NCBI GenBank assembly: GCA_017591395.1
Contig: WEDG01002483.1
Span: forward strand, 1 to 64,000
DNA length: 64,000 bases
Reading direction: 5' to 3'
DNA from: Schistocephalus solidus
Taxonomy: Eukaryota; Platyhelminthes; Cestoda; Diphyllobothriidea; Diphyllobothriidae
Of this stretch, positions 1 through 9,608 are shown in pieces; the stretch's first letter is position 1, and each line of letters opens with the position of its first letter. A model generated the notes under the pieces. It was not told the origin of the DNA, ran no database searches, and worked only from the letters and a program-made list of their open reading frames with translations. The translations under genes were made by a program, and so were the position numbers.

Positions 1-230
1 GCGTTTACTATACATGAAAAATGTCGTAACGTTTGGCGAGGAAACTTTCATCAGATGCGAGCAGATTTAACAGACATCAACTGGACCTCAATGTTTTCGA
101 GCACCGTGAACCAAGATTGAGATTCCTTCCTTGGTGTGCTGATTCCCACCACCTTAAATCCATCCTTTCACTGCTCGAAATGACGGGGCTCTCTGGGCCT
201 TAAATATACAATTTATTTATTTATTGAAGG
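1..230 (+). mobile_element. CR1-like LINE relic: endonuclease-RT linker joined to a 3' tail
   Basis: Bases 20-110 translate to a short stretch (VWRGNF, then MRADLTDINW) that resembles the linker between endonuclease and reverse transcriptase in the LINE at 22.6-25.4 kb (IWQGD, then MRAEL). From about 165 the sequence becomes a LINE-type 3' tail: CTCTCTGGGCC, TTAAATATACAA, then ATTTATTTATTTATT. Near-identical tails occur at 61925-61980 and, inverted, at about 42185-42250. The RT body between linker and tail is missing, so this is an internally deleted copy. Confidence 0.55.
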
Positions 231-775
231 TGGTGAAGAGCGCAATCGGGGTGTTGCAGGCCATCAAACGAGCCTTTTTGGATTTCAATGAAGATCTCTT
301 CGTTTAGTTTTTTGGAACATTAATTAGCCAAATTAGAACTATGCTTGGAAACCCTTAACTATTCAGGATCAGAACTGCCTCGAAAGAGTACAGAGGAAAG
401 CAACCAAAATGGTTAGGAGTGAAAGCTCCTTGCCATATCCAATACGCTTAATAAATCTTAATCTGTTCCCTTTGAGTTAAAGGCAAATGCGTGGTGATCT
501 CCTGCAGACATTCCAAAAAGTAAAGGGATTGGTTTGTTACCTTGAATTTTTGGACGTCTTTGAATTTGCTGTCACGACCCATCTCCGAGGTCACCCATTG
601 AAACTGTGCATCCAGCTGACGAGACTTAATGTGTGCAAGATCTCATTCTCTTTGAGTGTGCTTACACCACGGAATTCCCTCCCTCAAGACATAGTGATAA
701 AACCATCACTGGAAAGCTTTAAAAGGAACCTTGACAATTTTATGTTACAAAACGAGCCTGAGCGATGAGGAATTT
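231..775 (+). pseudogene. LINE reverse transcriptase C-terminal fragment
   Basis: The first half (231-480) is a frame-broken version of the RT thumb/C-terminal region of CR1-like LINEs. The second half is open from 487 to 768 (93 codons): MRGDLLQTF, then HLRGHPLKL, then RNSLPQDIV and SFKRNLDNF. The order 'RGDL - RGHPLKL - NSLP - FKRNLD' is the usual end of CR1/jockey-type ORF2 proteins, and the minus-strand LINE ending at 22.6 kb has the same order. The catalytic domain is absent, so this is a dead fragment. The ATG at 487 is not a real start. Confidence 0.7.
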
Positions 776-1102
776 ATCAAAACCCTCGAGAGTCACGCAC
801 AAATTGTCATATTATAAGATCGCCTTTAAATTTTGCAACACACGTGTTTTCTCTGCATATCATCGTTAATTTTACGTTGCAAATAGGGAACTCAATGACT
901 CATGCATAATTCCATTAATAAGTTGCATTGAATAATAATTTATGCTAAAATAAAAACGTGCAACCTTTGCAATTAGCCAAGGTCTCATCCATCATAGTCT
1001 AGCACAGATCTTGGAGGGTGGCATTCAACTTTCTTTTGAGCCAATCAGTGGATTCCTCCCATTAAGTCGTTCATTTCGTGGTTGATGCAGAATATTGACT
1101 TA

Positions 1103-1142
1103 ACTACTCTCCCTCTCTCTCTGTCTCTCCCTCTCGCTCTCT
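1103..1142. repeat. CT-rich simple repeat
   Basis: A pyrimidine tract built from CTCTCT, CTCCCT and CTCGCT units, about 40 bp long. It is an imperfect microsatellite. Confidence 0.8.
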
Positions 1143-1878
1143 GAATGAATGTCCAGTATTGTACAACTTGTCCAGCTTTAACTATCAAAGGTTCACGTTG
1201 TTAAACAAAGAGAGTAATCTTGTTTCGCCAGATTGTTGATAAGCCTTATGCAGTTTCTACTAGTCAATTTGTTCAACAATGCTATTTCGTTTTACTATGA
1301 ACGCTCAAAAATCGTCCTTGACCTTGGTGCGCACTTTCGAAACACTGGACTATGGTTTGACTTTTGGATGCTATAGGGTAGCTGATTTAGAATTGCATTC
1401 CATAATAGGATCATACAAGTTTATTTCAAAATAAAAGTAATGCTTTATTAAAACTGATGATATTAATAAAGCTCAGTTGCGCCTCTGAAATATTATACTT
1501 ATAAAAACCACAAAATATATGTAACTTTTTAAATATAACGATTGTGATAAATGCATATAGAATGTATAGAGGGCTTTCATTTGGTCCTTGAACTTTATTG
1601 GACTTCTGAAAATTTCTATTTAATTTTGGCTGTATTTTATATTCTAGAGAGTGATATCTATTTATGACTTTGGACTCAGGTTAAACAAGAATATTATTGT
1701 TAAAGCATTGTCGGCGCAGTATTTTCTTTTTTTAAGAAATTTAAACGAGCTGTCTTTAAATTGCTCTTTAAAAATTAAAACGATATTTTAACGTTTCTTA
1801 TTTCTTAATTATTTCTTATTTTTTCCTGCTGAACTGGTATCTATTCAGGCCTATCGTCGGGATATCAAAGGAATATAT

Positions 1879-2037
1879 ATGTCTGTTAGCCGAGTAAATG
1901 GCAAAGATATTCCCGATGAAATCCCGCATGATGAGGCCTCCTCCATGGGCAGTTTGCTAACGAACGGTATTTTCCATGACTTCGTTAACAGACGGTCGTT
2001 TTGCCAGGAGTTATTTCTTGATAATCCTGTACGCTGA
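1879..2037 (+). other. Short open reading frame, 52 codons, unknown
   Basis: ATG to TGA, open without interruption in a locally more GC-balanced stretch. The product begins MSVSRVNGKDIPDE and contains DEASSMGSLLTNG. There is no recognised domain, signal peptide or membrane segment. It could be a 5' exon or chance. No strong splice donor follows it, so a stand-alone coding role is doubtful. Confidence 0.15.
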
Positions 2038-5000
2038 CCTTGGTAGACCTGGGCTTTTTGCTCAAGTGCATTTGGTGAAAAAGGGATTTTTTAAACCACT
2101 GTCAGCAATGGAACTGACTGATTAAATTTAATCAAATTTAAATTTAAGTAAATGACAATGCAGGATAAATTAATCATGGTTCATAAGAGAATGCAACTTA
2201 TGTAAGCACTAGGAGCCTACTGCGGTCTGTCCAATAAAAATTGGAATATTTATTATTTTTCTAGAAAACCAACTGCTAAAGCATTGCCTACATGGTGCAG
2301 ATAGTGCAATAACTATTTTTTTCTGGAGTATTGGCATGAAAAATGGAAAAGCCGCGCATCACTCCCATAGTGCAACCGGCGTTGACCAACGTACCTATCA
2401 CTCTACTTACACTTTGCGAAATGAAGTTTCCGCGTAATAATCGGATTTCGCTGCACCTACGCAAACGCAGTCATAAGTGTGTACAGTTACTTTGTCCAAT
2501 TGGCTTTTACTTCTACGCAGGGCTTAAATCTGGACACTTTTTTGGCAAAATATTCTGTAAATATTTGCTACCATTCGTTAGGTGCAAGGGTATTTCCCTT
2601 CGATATATCGGATCGTTGAGCTCTTTACACATATAATTTAAGTGAAAAATTTAAATTTTTACGGCTATAACTATGTTCAGGTCAAAAACAATGTAGATCT
2701 GGGAAAAAGCCGAACTGATGCGAGTTCATCAGGATCATAATTAAAGATACAACAAGTCCATGCTTAATTTATAGATCAAATGCGTATACAAGCTTAGTAC
2801 TTGAATCTTTTTAAGAAATTTTGTAAAGATTAGGTAATATATAAAGAAGAACTGATGTTTAACGCCACAGGTCTTTAAATAGTGTCAAAATCTGCTGCAG
2901 AATAAAAAGCGTTCAATTTACAGGTAGTCCAAAAATTATACAGGTTTTTAATTGTATTGTGGTATAAAATAGGCTCTCAGCATCCTTATTTGTACAATCC
3001 AAGTGTGTGCTAGTTCAAAATAAACTACTAAGACTGAGAGGATTTCCTTAAAATTTGTTAATTATGCCGAATTTTTTTTAACTTAACCTGACGACATTAA
3101 GAAATACAGAAGTCTCGGGTGGGCACCAATTAAAACTGGTCAATTTTCATGCATGTGTGTATATCGGGCTGTTAAACACTTTGAACCCAATTCGCCACAC
3201 TTTTATTTCTTTTGTACAAATATTTGTACTTGATAAACAGGGCGCCAAAGTATTGACAAAGTCAGTTTGGTCTAGATTCTATAGGTACAAATAAAGTATT
3301 GTTTGTTAAAACATGTTATGTTGTCTATCAGACGAAATATATTGCAGCCGATAACCATGATATTTGTTATTTATGATTTTTTTAAGCGTGAGGGTCACAA
3401 TGGTGTGCCTTATGTCCAGTTTTCCTCGGAGAGTCGAAGTATGCTACGAACCTTAAATTTCAGTGAACTGTTTTAATAGAGGAGGGTTTTTGAAAAAGGT
3501 GGTTTGATTTCGTAGTTCTAACGAAAAGAAAGCAATTTTCTTCCGATATCCAAATTAAGCTAAATCCTCTTATGCCAATGATAAATTTACCAAATAATAT
3601 TTTGCTTTTATGTTAAATATTCAAACAACCCGAACGCTGTCTCAAATACTTTGAGATTTATCCCTGTGTAAGAGTATATTATGGCCGTCACACCAATCAT
3701 TTATATCCAAAAAAGTTCAATATGGCAACACATAAAATAACTGCTGTGTGCCTAAATCAACAAACTTCAGCTCAAATCAATACTAAAATTTGTAAGTTGA
3801 TAACATTCAATCACTTTAACGGATACTTATTTGGAAAACGTGCATTCTTCGTGCATAATTAGAAGTTATAAGACTACATTAAATCAAAGAAAAATCCTTG
3901 TTTTTCATATATTAACTCAGATACTGAGAGAAGTAATACATTTTCTGTCTGAGGCAAACGGTTGGGTACACGATAAAAAGGATGATATATCTGAGGAAGT
4001 TTAAATGACCATATGGTAGAGCAACATTAGTTTTTCTAGCTTTTAAATGCTCCTACTTTTGAATCTCATGTCATTCATACCTGACATAAACTAATAAGCA
4101 AGAACTAATTTAAAACAGTTTTCCTTCTTTTCTGTACTGCTTGCTGAAAAAATGCTAAGTGCGTATGTGACTGCCTGGGTAGATCATAGATTGAACTTGA
4201 TGGCTCAGCTCAATGGGTATGTCTAGTAACCTGTTTAAGGTACGGCACCCCTTAGAGACTCATATATGTATACACATTAGGTTTTAAGGATATGGTAAAG
4301 TTTAAAAGGCTAGGTGAATTTAACTGTTGTATTCAGTTCTGATAAAATGATATTGCTAAAACTTGATCAGTGAAAAAGTTAGTGTTAATTTTCCTTCTTT
4401 TTTTAATAATATATTTTGCTAAGAATACAATCAGCTTAAATGATGTTAACAGTGTCACAGGAAAATCCACATACATATTCTAGTTTTTACTATAGTGACT
4501 TCATCTGTCATTCGTGACATACTTATTGATTAATATTATTATTTTTCTATGTCATTATAATGGATTTGATTCTGTGCTTAAATTTGAAACATAACAAGTT
4601 TTGATATTAGAAGATAAAACATGTTTAACTGACGAGTTATTAATTGACCTAGAATAGAAGTTTCATGTATTCTATTTGAAACCCATCTGACTTTTCAACT
4701 TATGAAAATGGCGATGCTTGATTGTTTCGTGCATTCACCATTAACTGGAAAATGAGTTTCGTTAACAGTTGATGCAAGCCTGTGCCTTTACTTTTAGTTA
4801 GAGAAGCACTAAGCGAACTTGCACAGTCAAAAGTAATTTTTGTTAGTTAGGGTTAAACTGTCTGTCATTAGCTCAGTACCTGCTGCCCTGTCCTTGATAG
4901 GTGCTCAGTGGTTGTCAGCATTTTACAACACCACATGCACTTTGACCCATTTATCTATTCCTTTAAAAAACAAATCCCTCTGGGTGTAGACAGCGACATT

Positions 5001-5457
5001 TGCATATTGCATACACCAACCGAAATAAACCCACGTGGTATTCCTTGAATACTCGGGTATTCAGTTATTCGCGTCAATCTGGAGACAAAATGTTTCGCGT
5101 TATGATAGTTCTCTCTATTTCCAATTGTTCATTATTGCTGTTTTCCCAATTAATGCCATTTATGTAAGGGTAACTTTGAGGAATTAAAGAATTATGCATT
5201 GTTCTGACCTAATTGGCCGTTCTGATTTTAATGCTTTAAGAAAACTTTCACCATTTCTGAAAGGTTGCCAAGACCTTAAATGACACACAAGTAAAAGAGG
5301 AGTGTTGCAGTAAATTAACAGGCACAAGGTAGTTTATTCATATGTCAAACACTAAATTCCTTTACTTCGTCAGCATAACTTGAAAATTAACCTCTTGATC
5401 CTTTTATAATTTAGCAATTTGATACACACTTGGAATAGTTGCCTCGCAGTTAGGATT

Positions 5458-5672
5458 ATGTTGGTCGAACCCTATTCGTCTTTATGCGTGCCCGCGAAAG
5501 CAGGCTGTGCAATTGAGTTAGCATCTTTACTCCAGGAATTTATTGGCCTCCGATATGGACAAAAAGCTTTGACCGCATGCCAGTCTGATATAACTGCTCT
5601 TCATACTTTGCGAAATGAGATCATTTCACAGTTCAGTGATGATAGTATACGGACCATACGAAGAATAAAACG
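5458..5672 (+). CDS. ALIX/PDCD6IP-like gene, exon 1 (start of BRO1 domain)
   Basis: This exon encodes residues 1-71 plus two bases of codon 72. ALIX is a cytosolic ESCRT-accessory protein: its BRO1 domain binds CHMP4 (ESCRT-III) in membrane abscission, repair and multivesicular body sorting (family knowledge). The product starts MLVEPYSSLCVPAK and continues ELASLLQEFIGLRYG, matching in layout the ALIX N-terminus, where a short beta segment precedes 'LAKPLVKFI'. ATG 5458 is chosen because it gives a family-like leader of about 20 residues. An acceptor-like CCTCGCAG ends at 5449, only 8 bases upstream, so a 5' UTR exon or a spliced-leader trans-splice site is likely. The donor CG|GTGAGT at 5673 is strong and leaves phase 2. 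Confidence 0.7.
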
Positions 5673-6337
5673 GTGAGTATTTAAGAACTATACTTTTGGT
5701 TGCAGTTTATGCCAGCGTTATTTGTTGCTATTTATTCATTAGTAGCAAGCAGCAGTTTACCCCTTACCTGCTTATGCGTAGTGGCTTATGGAACAGTTTG
5801 ATTAAAATATACTTGTTGAGACTTCTTGCTATGCCTGTCAGAATTCGGTCAAAAGAAAGATGGTAAATGAGTTTTTCTTATTCTGTTTCCAGCTGATGGT
5901 CCAAATATGCCTTAACTTTTATAACCTCCATTGTTCATAGCAAGGGATCGTTAGCTTATTTCAAAATGAAGAACGTTCTTATGATTTCCGCTTGTTATTT
6001 TCCTAAAAAAAACATTTTTATGAATCAGTGAACCGGTTGTTTTGCCAAATTAATGACTATAGGAGTCACAAAACAAGATCGAATTGCCAATGATTGCTTG
6101 TTGTTCTCCAATCCCAGTGCACTTGAAGACTCTGACTAATTATTTACATACTTATTTGCCAATTGTACTGTCACTTAAAACAATTCTATTTCGAAACATG
6201 TCCAAATAAATTCACACTTTTTAAGTCAAATTAAACAATGTTCACTTCATTATATCCTCCGAGATAATTAAATCCTACGGTTTTTTCTATCCGCCAAAAA
6301 AGTTAATGTCCTTTTGAGTATTCATTATTTTTTATAG
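5673..6337 (+). other. Intron 1 of the ALIX-like gene
   Basis: GTGAGT donor to TTTTTTATAG acceptor, 665 bp, AT-rich. I see nothing else in it. Confidence 0.75.
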
Positions 6338-6444
6338 GTATCTCAACCTGCTAATGTGCTTGGAAAAACGAATTCCTATCAACGAATTTGGCATGCTCAT
6401 TAACTTCACCTGGTCTAACTGCTTCCTTCCGCATCGCAGGGCAA
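6338..6444 (+). CDS. ALIX-like gene, exon 2 (BRO1 domain)
   Basis: Residues about 72-107. Acceptor TTTTTTATAG|GTATCTC; the first base completes an Arg codon from exon 1, and translation continues YLNLLMCLEKRIPI, then INFTWSNCF. The FTW motif followed by a short loop and a helix matches the ALIX/HD-PTP BRO1 segment that precedes 'CVLFN'. I end the exon at 6444 (GGCAA|GTAATT) rather than reading through, because removing 60 nt restores the family spacing between FTW and the next helix. A GC donor four bases upstream would break the frame. Confidence 0.85.
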
Positions 6445-6504
6445 GTAATTTATCCACATATTTAATCAAGCATTCTCCATTATCCCTAGCATTTTTTTCT
6501 TCAG
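6445..6504 (+). other. 60-nt stop-free intron
   Basis: GTAATT donor and TTTTTTCTTCAG acceptor. The length is a multiple of three and no stop codon lies in the reading frame. If retained, it adds 20 residues to the BRO1 domain without breaking the protein. Confidence 0.7.
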
Positions 6505-6617
6505 TTTTTGAACGTTGTTCGCTGTTATTCTGTCTCGCTGTTGCCTACAATGAGTATGGCGGACTTCAGCCAATTGACGAGTCTTCTGGCTTAGCGAAGG
6601 CTGCCGAATGCTACCAG
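6505..6617 (+). CDS. ALIX-like gene, exon 3 (BRO1 domain)
   Basis: Residues about 108-145. After splicing the product reads IFERCSLLFCLAVAYNEYGG and ends GLAKAAECYQ. This fits the BRO1 pattern in which a Tyr/Phe-Glu-x-Cys-x-Leu-Phe-Asn-like helix is followed by 'GLKIAAKHYQ' in ALIX. The donor CAG|GTATAA is acceptable and leaves phase 0, agreeing with the next exon. The conserved Asn of the FN pair is Cys here, a mild divergence. Confidence 0.85.
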
Positions 6618-9454
6618 GTATAACTAACGTATCAAATGAAAGGATAAATAATTTTTCAGAAATTAATGAGTGCTATTAGAGTACAGTCTGTTTCAATTCT
6701 GCACATGTTGATTTAATAAATTGATATGAATATTTGAGTTGAATCGCATTAACTTCCATTTATAACTATATAATACTCATAGTCTGCAAACGGACTGTTA
6801 GTAACGTATAAATATTTAATTGGCTCGCCCTTCTCTCAGCACAAACAGTACCTGAAAGCCCACGCACGTGTTTCACCGATCCTAATATTCCAACAGTCAT
6901 ATCACTTTCCGGACTTAACCTGAGCAGGTTTACACCGAGAAATTAACCCTGATTCCCATCTGGAAAATTATCAAGGCTGACAATAGAATATGAAGTTTAA
7001 ATTAAATGGAAATATTTGATAAATTCTGAGAGTGCCTTAACTGCTCCGTAATACTGGAAATTACGGGAAACAGTGTTCCAACTATTGCCAAACACGTGTC
7101 TCCTGCTGAAAGTATGGTAAATTCATAGTCGAATATGACTTTTCCACCAAGCAGTTTAGTTTTGGATTCTGAAAAGGACATTCAATATCTCTGTGTGTCC
7201 ATGGTTTATTTGAGTGAGTTTTTTTTATATGAAGTATACAACTTATTGCAATATTTTTACTGCTGAGAACGGGAGTTAGATATGCAGTTAAGAATTTGGA
7301 GTCACATTTGCACGGTTTTACAACCTTAACCAGTGCCGGCGAGTTACCAAATAAATCAAGATGGTAACAAATAGTCTTCTTTGCAAGTTATTTGAATGTG
7401 CGTTGTATAAACTTTGATCGAAAGAATCCTGAGCAGATAACATGAACTTCCTTCTTTTAATGAAGCAGCAAATTTACTTTGACCACATTTTATCTTGTCA
7501 TTAGGAAACGAATAAACATCTAATGTTTAAATAAATTTGCTGATTGATTGCCCACAATTCCACAGCTTAGTTCAAATCAGCATCTTTCTGCACGTTCAGC
7601 CTTATCAGCTTAAATCACTCCATTAAACACCTTAGCATTATACTTTGAAACGTGAACTACTTTAACTTGCATCTCATCTCTCCCAGTTTGTATCTCTTTC
7701 CATGTATCGAATTTAGTAGCACCTGTGCTTTCACGCAGATTTTAGAAATGAACCCATGTATACAGATTCTAAAACATGGTCCCAGTTCAAATCTGCAACG
7801 ATTGATCTGCGTTGGCCTTTAAAATTCAAATTAATTGGCATATCTAATAATTACTTTGTTAGGATGGCTTAAGTCCATAAATTATATGAACAGAGAAATA
7901 AGGCCTCCTGTAGTGGCCAGTTAAAGTTGCTCTTACATATACTTCTATCTTGAAGCCCAGTCTCTCTTGCTGTCCCAACAAAACCTGCATAGTAGTGTCC
8001 ATGATCTACTTGCCGGTGTTTTGAGCATGTTTTAACTCAGCAATCAGATTTAATGAAGTGCCATCTACATGATTGCCACGCGCTCCAGCTAGCATGCATG
8101 ACACTTTCCTAAGGCCATTCACGTTAGTGCTAATTGCGTTGACTGCCACCTGGGTCTTCATGTCCGAGAAAAGAAGGTTTTTCTTCACTTCAGTCAGGAG
8201 CATGCTTTGTCTCTTTATCTGCCTCTTTCCTAACCATGCTGGAAGGTGTTCTCGTACTCATTTGGACAAACGCCGGTTCGTGGGACCAATATATTCTGCC
8301 CCACTTGAGCATGTGAAATAATAAATGCACATGGGGGTGGTTTGTACTAACAGTTTGTCCTTGCCCCTCCCTAAGGGATGGGAGTATTCAAGAGCAGTAA
8401 TGGGCATCAGCTGCTGGACAAGTGCTAAACACATAAACAGCTATATCCTCGGGCCTGTGGTAGACACAGGCCATCGCGTAGAAGCCAAAGAGGCCTTCTG
8501 GGTAATTAACAAAGTCCCCTCAACCTATTCAAAATAACTTGGACAGCGTCTGCTGGCTACTGCTGAAGCAGATGCAATCAGGCAACACAAACCGGTCCTG
8601 TGCGCTCAAAAGTAATTTATGCAGGCGCCGCAATTACCGTGACTGAAAGCAACCAATTCTGCCGCCTGCATCTAATTACCTTTCCCGGTGGCCGCAATTC
8701 CTCTGACGATGATCAGAAAATGGACCGCAATTATGTTTTTTTCCCTCATCCTCCCCCACCTTGCCAATCGTATAATTTGTTCTACGTACTTGCGTATTCG
8801 ACTAAGTTACATAGGAATATAAATGTAAAGGCCTGATGAGAATTTATCGAAAGCTAACGTATGTTCGCTAAATTATCTTTGAAATTTATTCTGTACCCAA
8901 ATACTGAAGCACTCACCTTTTCATTAATTTATTGTTGACTTGTTCACATTGTAACTGGGATGATCTCATTTTTACAAGACAACTCTTGGGCATCGATAAT
9001 AACCCTATGATGATAATTTCGATATTTTCCGCTGGATGCATAGCAGTCACTCACGGCCAAACATAAATGACTTTAGAGATATACTTAGACGCTAATTAAA
9101 TCATTTACGTGCAGAATTCAACTGTATTTTTGGCCACGAAATTTTCTATGATGTAAAACATTCCACTTGCTTATCATGCCCCGACTATAACCATCCACTT
9201 ATGGGGAGTACCACATCAACTCAACTGAGACGTTTTTGAAAATCAGAGATAAGGTTGCAATAAACAAAACATGTACATTTCGATTACAAGTCTTATAAAT
9301 GTAATTTAAAGGAGGAGGCTCTTTCCTAAAAAAACCGTTTGGCTAACGTTTTACAGATGTTTGTAGACCTTTTACTTAACTTGGTTATCTTACACCGAAC
9401 AAGATGTTCTTCTTGTTATTCTTTCTTATCCTTTACTGCCTTCTAACTGCACAG
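6618..9454 (+). other. Intron with Penelope-like relic
   Basis: 2.8 kb intron, AT-rich. The only recognisable content is the minus-strand GIY-YIG relic near 8.0-8.3 kb. The small plus-strand ORFs at 8073-8836 are antisense shadows or chance. Confidence 0.6.
7990..8325 (-). mobile_element. Penelope-like element, GIY-YIG endonuclease fragment
   Basis: Read on the minus strand from about 8321, the sequence gives FTCSSGAEYIGPTNRRLSK, a stop, then VREHLPAWLGK. This is the pattern 'C-x-C/S-G-A-x-YIG-x-T-x-R-x-L-x-x-R-x-x-EH' of GIY-YIG nuclease domains at the C-terminus of Penelope-like retroelements. The stretch ending LKHAQNTGK (ORF 8006-8203) corresponds to the later 'HLxxTGH' helix but is in another frame. 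At least one stop and one frameshift make it a dead fragment. It lies antisense in an ALIX intron. Confidence 0.6.
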
Positions 9455-9608
9455 AAATCGGCCAATATTTTTGAACATTTGCGGAAGGAGTGCCCGCCAG
9501 CGTATTCCTGTGTAGGTGTTTGGGACTTGAGTCCCGAGTGCCTGGACGTCTTCGCAAAAATTCTTCTTGCGCAAGCTGAGGAAATGCGAAAAATGAAAGC
9601 CATCCTGG
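9455..9608 (+). CDS. ALIX-like gene, exon 4 (BRO1 domain)
   Basis: Residues about 146-196. Acceptor CTTCTAACTGCACAG|AAA in phase 0 and donor GG|GTAAGC in phase 1. The product contains IFEHLRKECPPAYSC, then DLSPECLDVFAKILLAQAEE. The core 'D-(I/L)-S-P-(D/E)-x-(V/L)...LAQA(Q/E)E' is characteristic of ALIX more than of HD-PTP (which has M-S-R and LGQAQE), and is the main reason I call this gene ALIX-like. The ATG at 9404 lies in the preceding intron and is not used. Confidence 0.88.

Larger units (their letters stand above)
776..5449. other. 4.7 kb upstream of the ALIX-like gene, no convincing gene
   Basis: This is AT-rich non-coding sequence with many stops on both strands. The only items noted are a pyrimidine-rich simple repeat (about 1103-1142), a 52-codon open stretch at 1879-2037 of slightly higher GC, and an unremarkable ORF at 2343-2636 that I do not believe codes. 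The promoter of the downstream gene should lie here or just 3' of here, but I see no site I can name. Confidence 0.5.

Noticed and set aside
6441..6504. GC-AG intron of 64 nt
   Set aside because: It would shift the frame; the GT donor four bases downstream gives a 60-nt intron and restores the family pattern.
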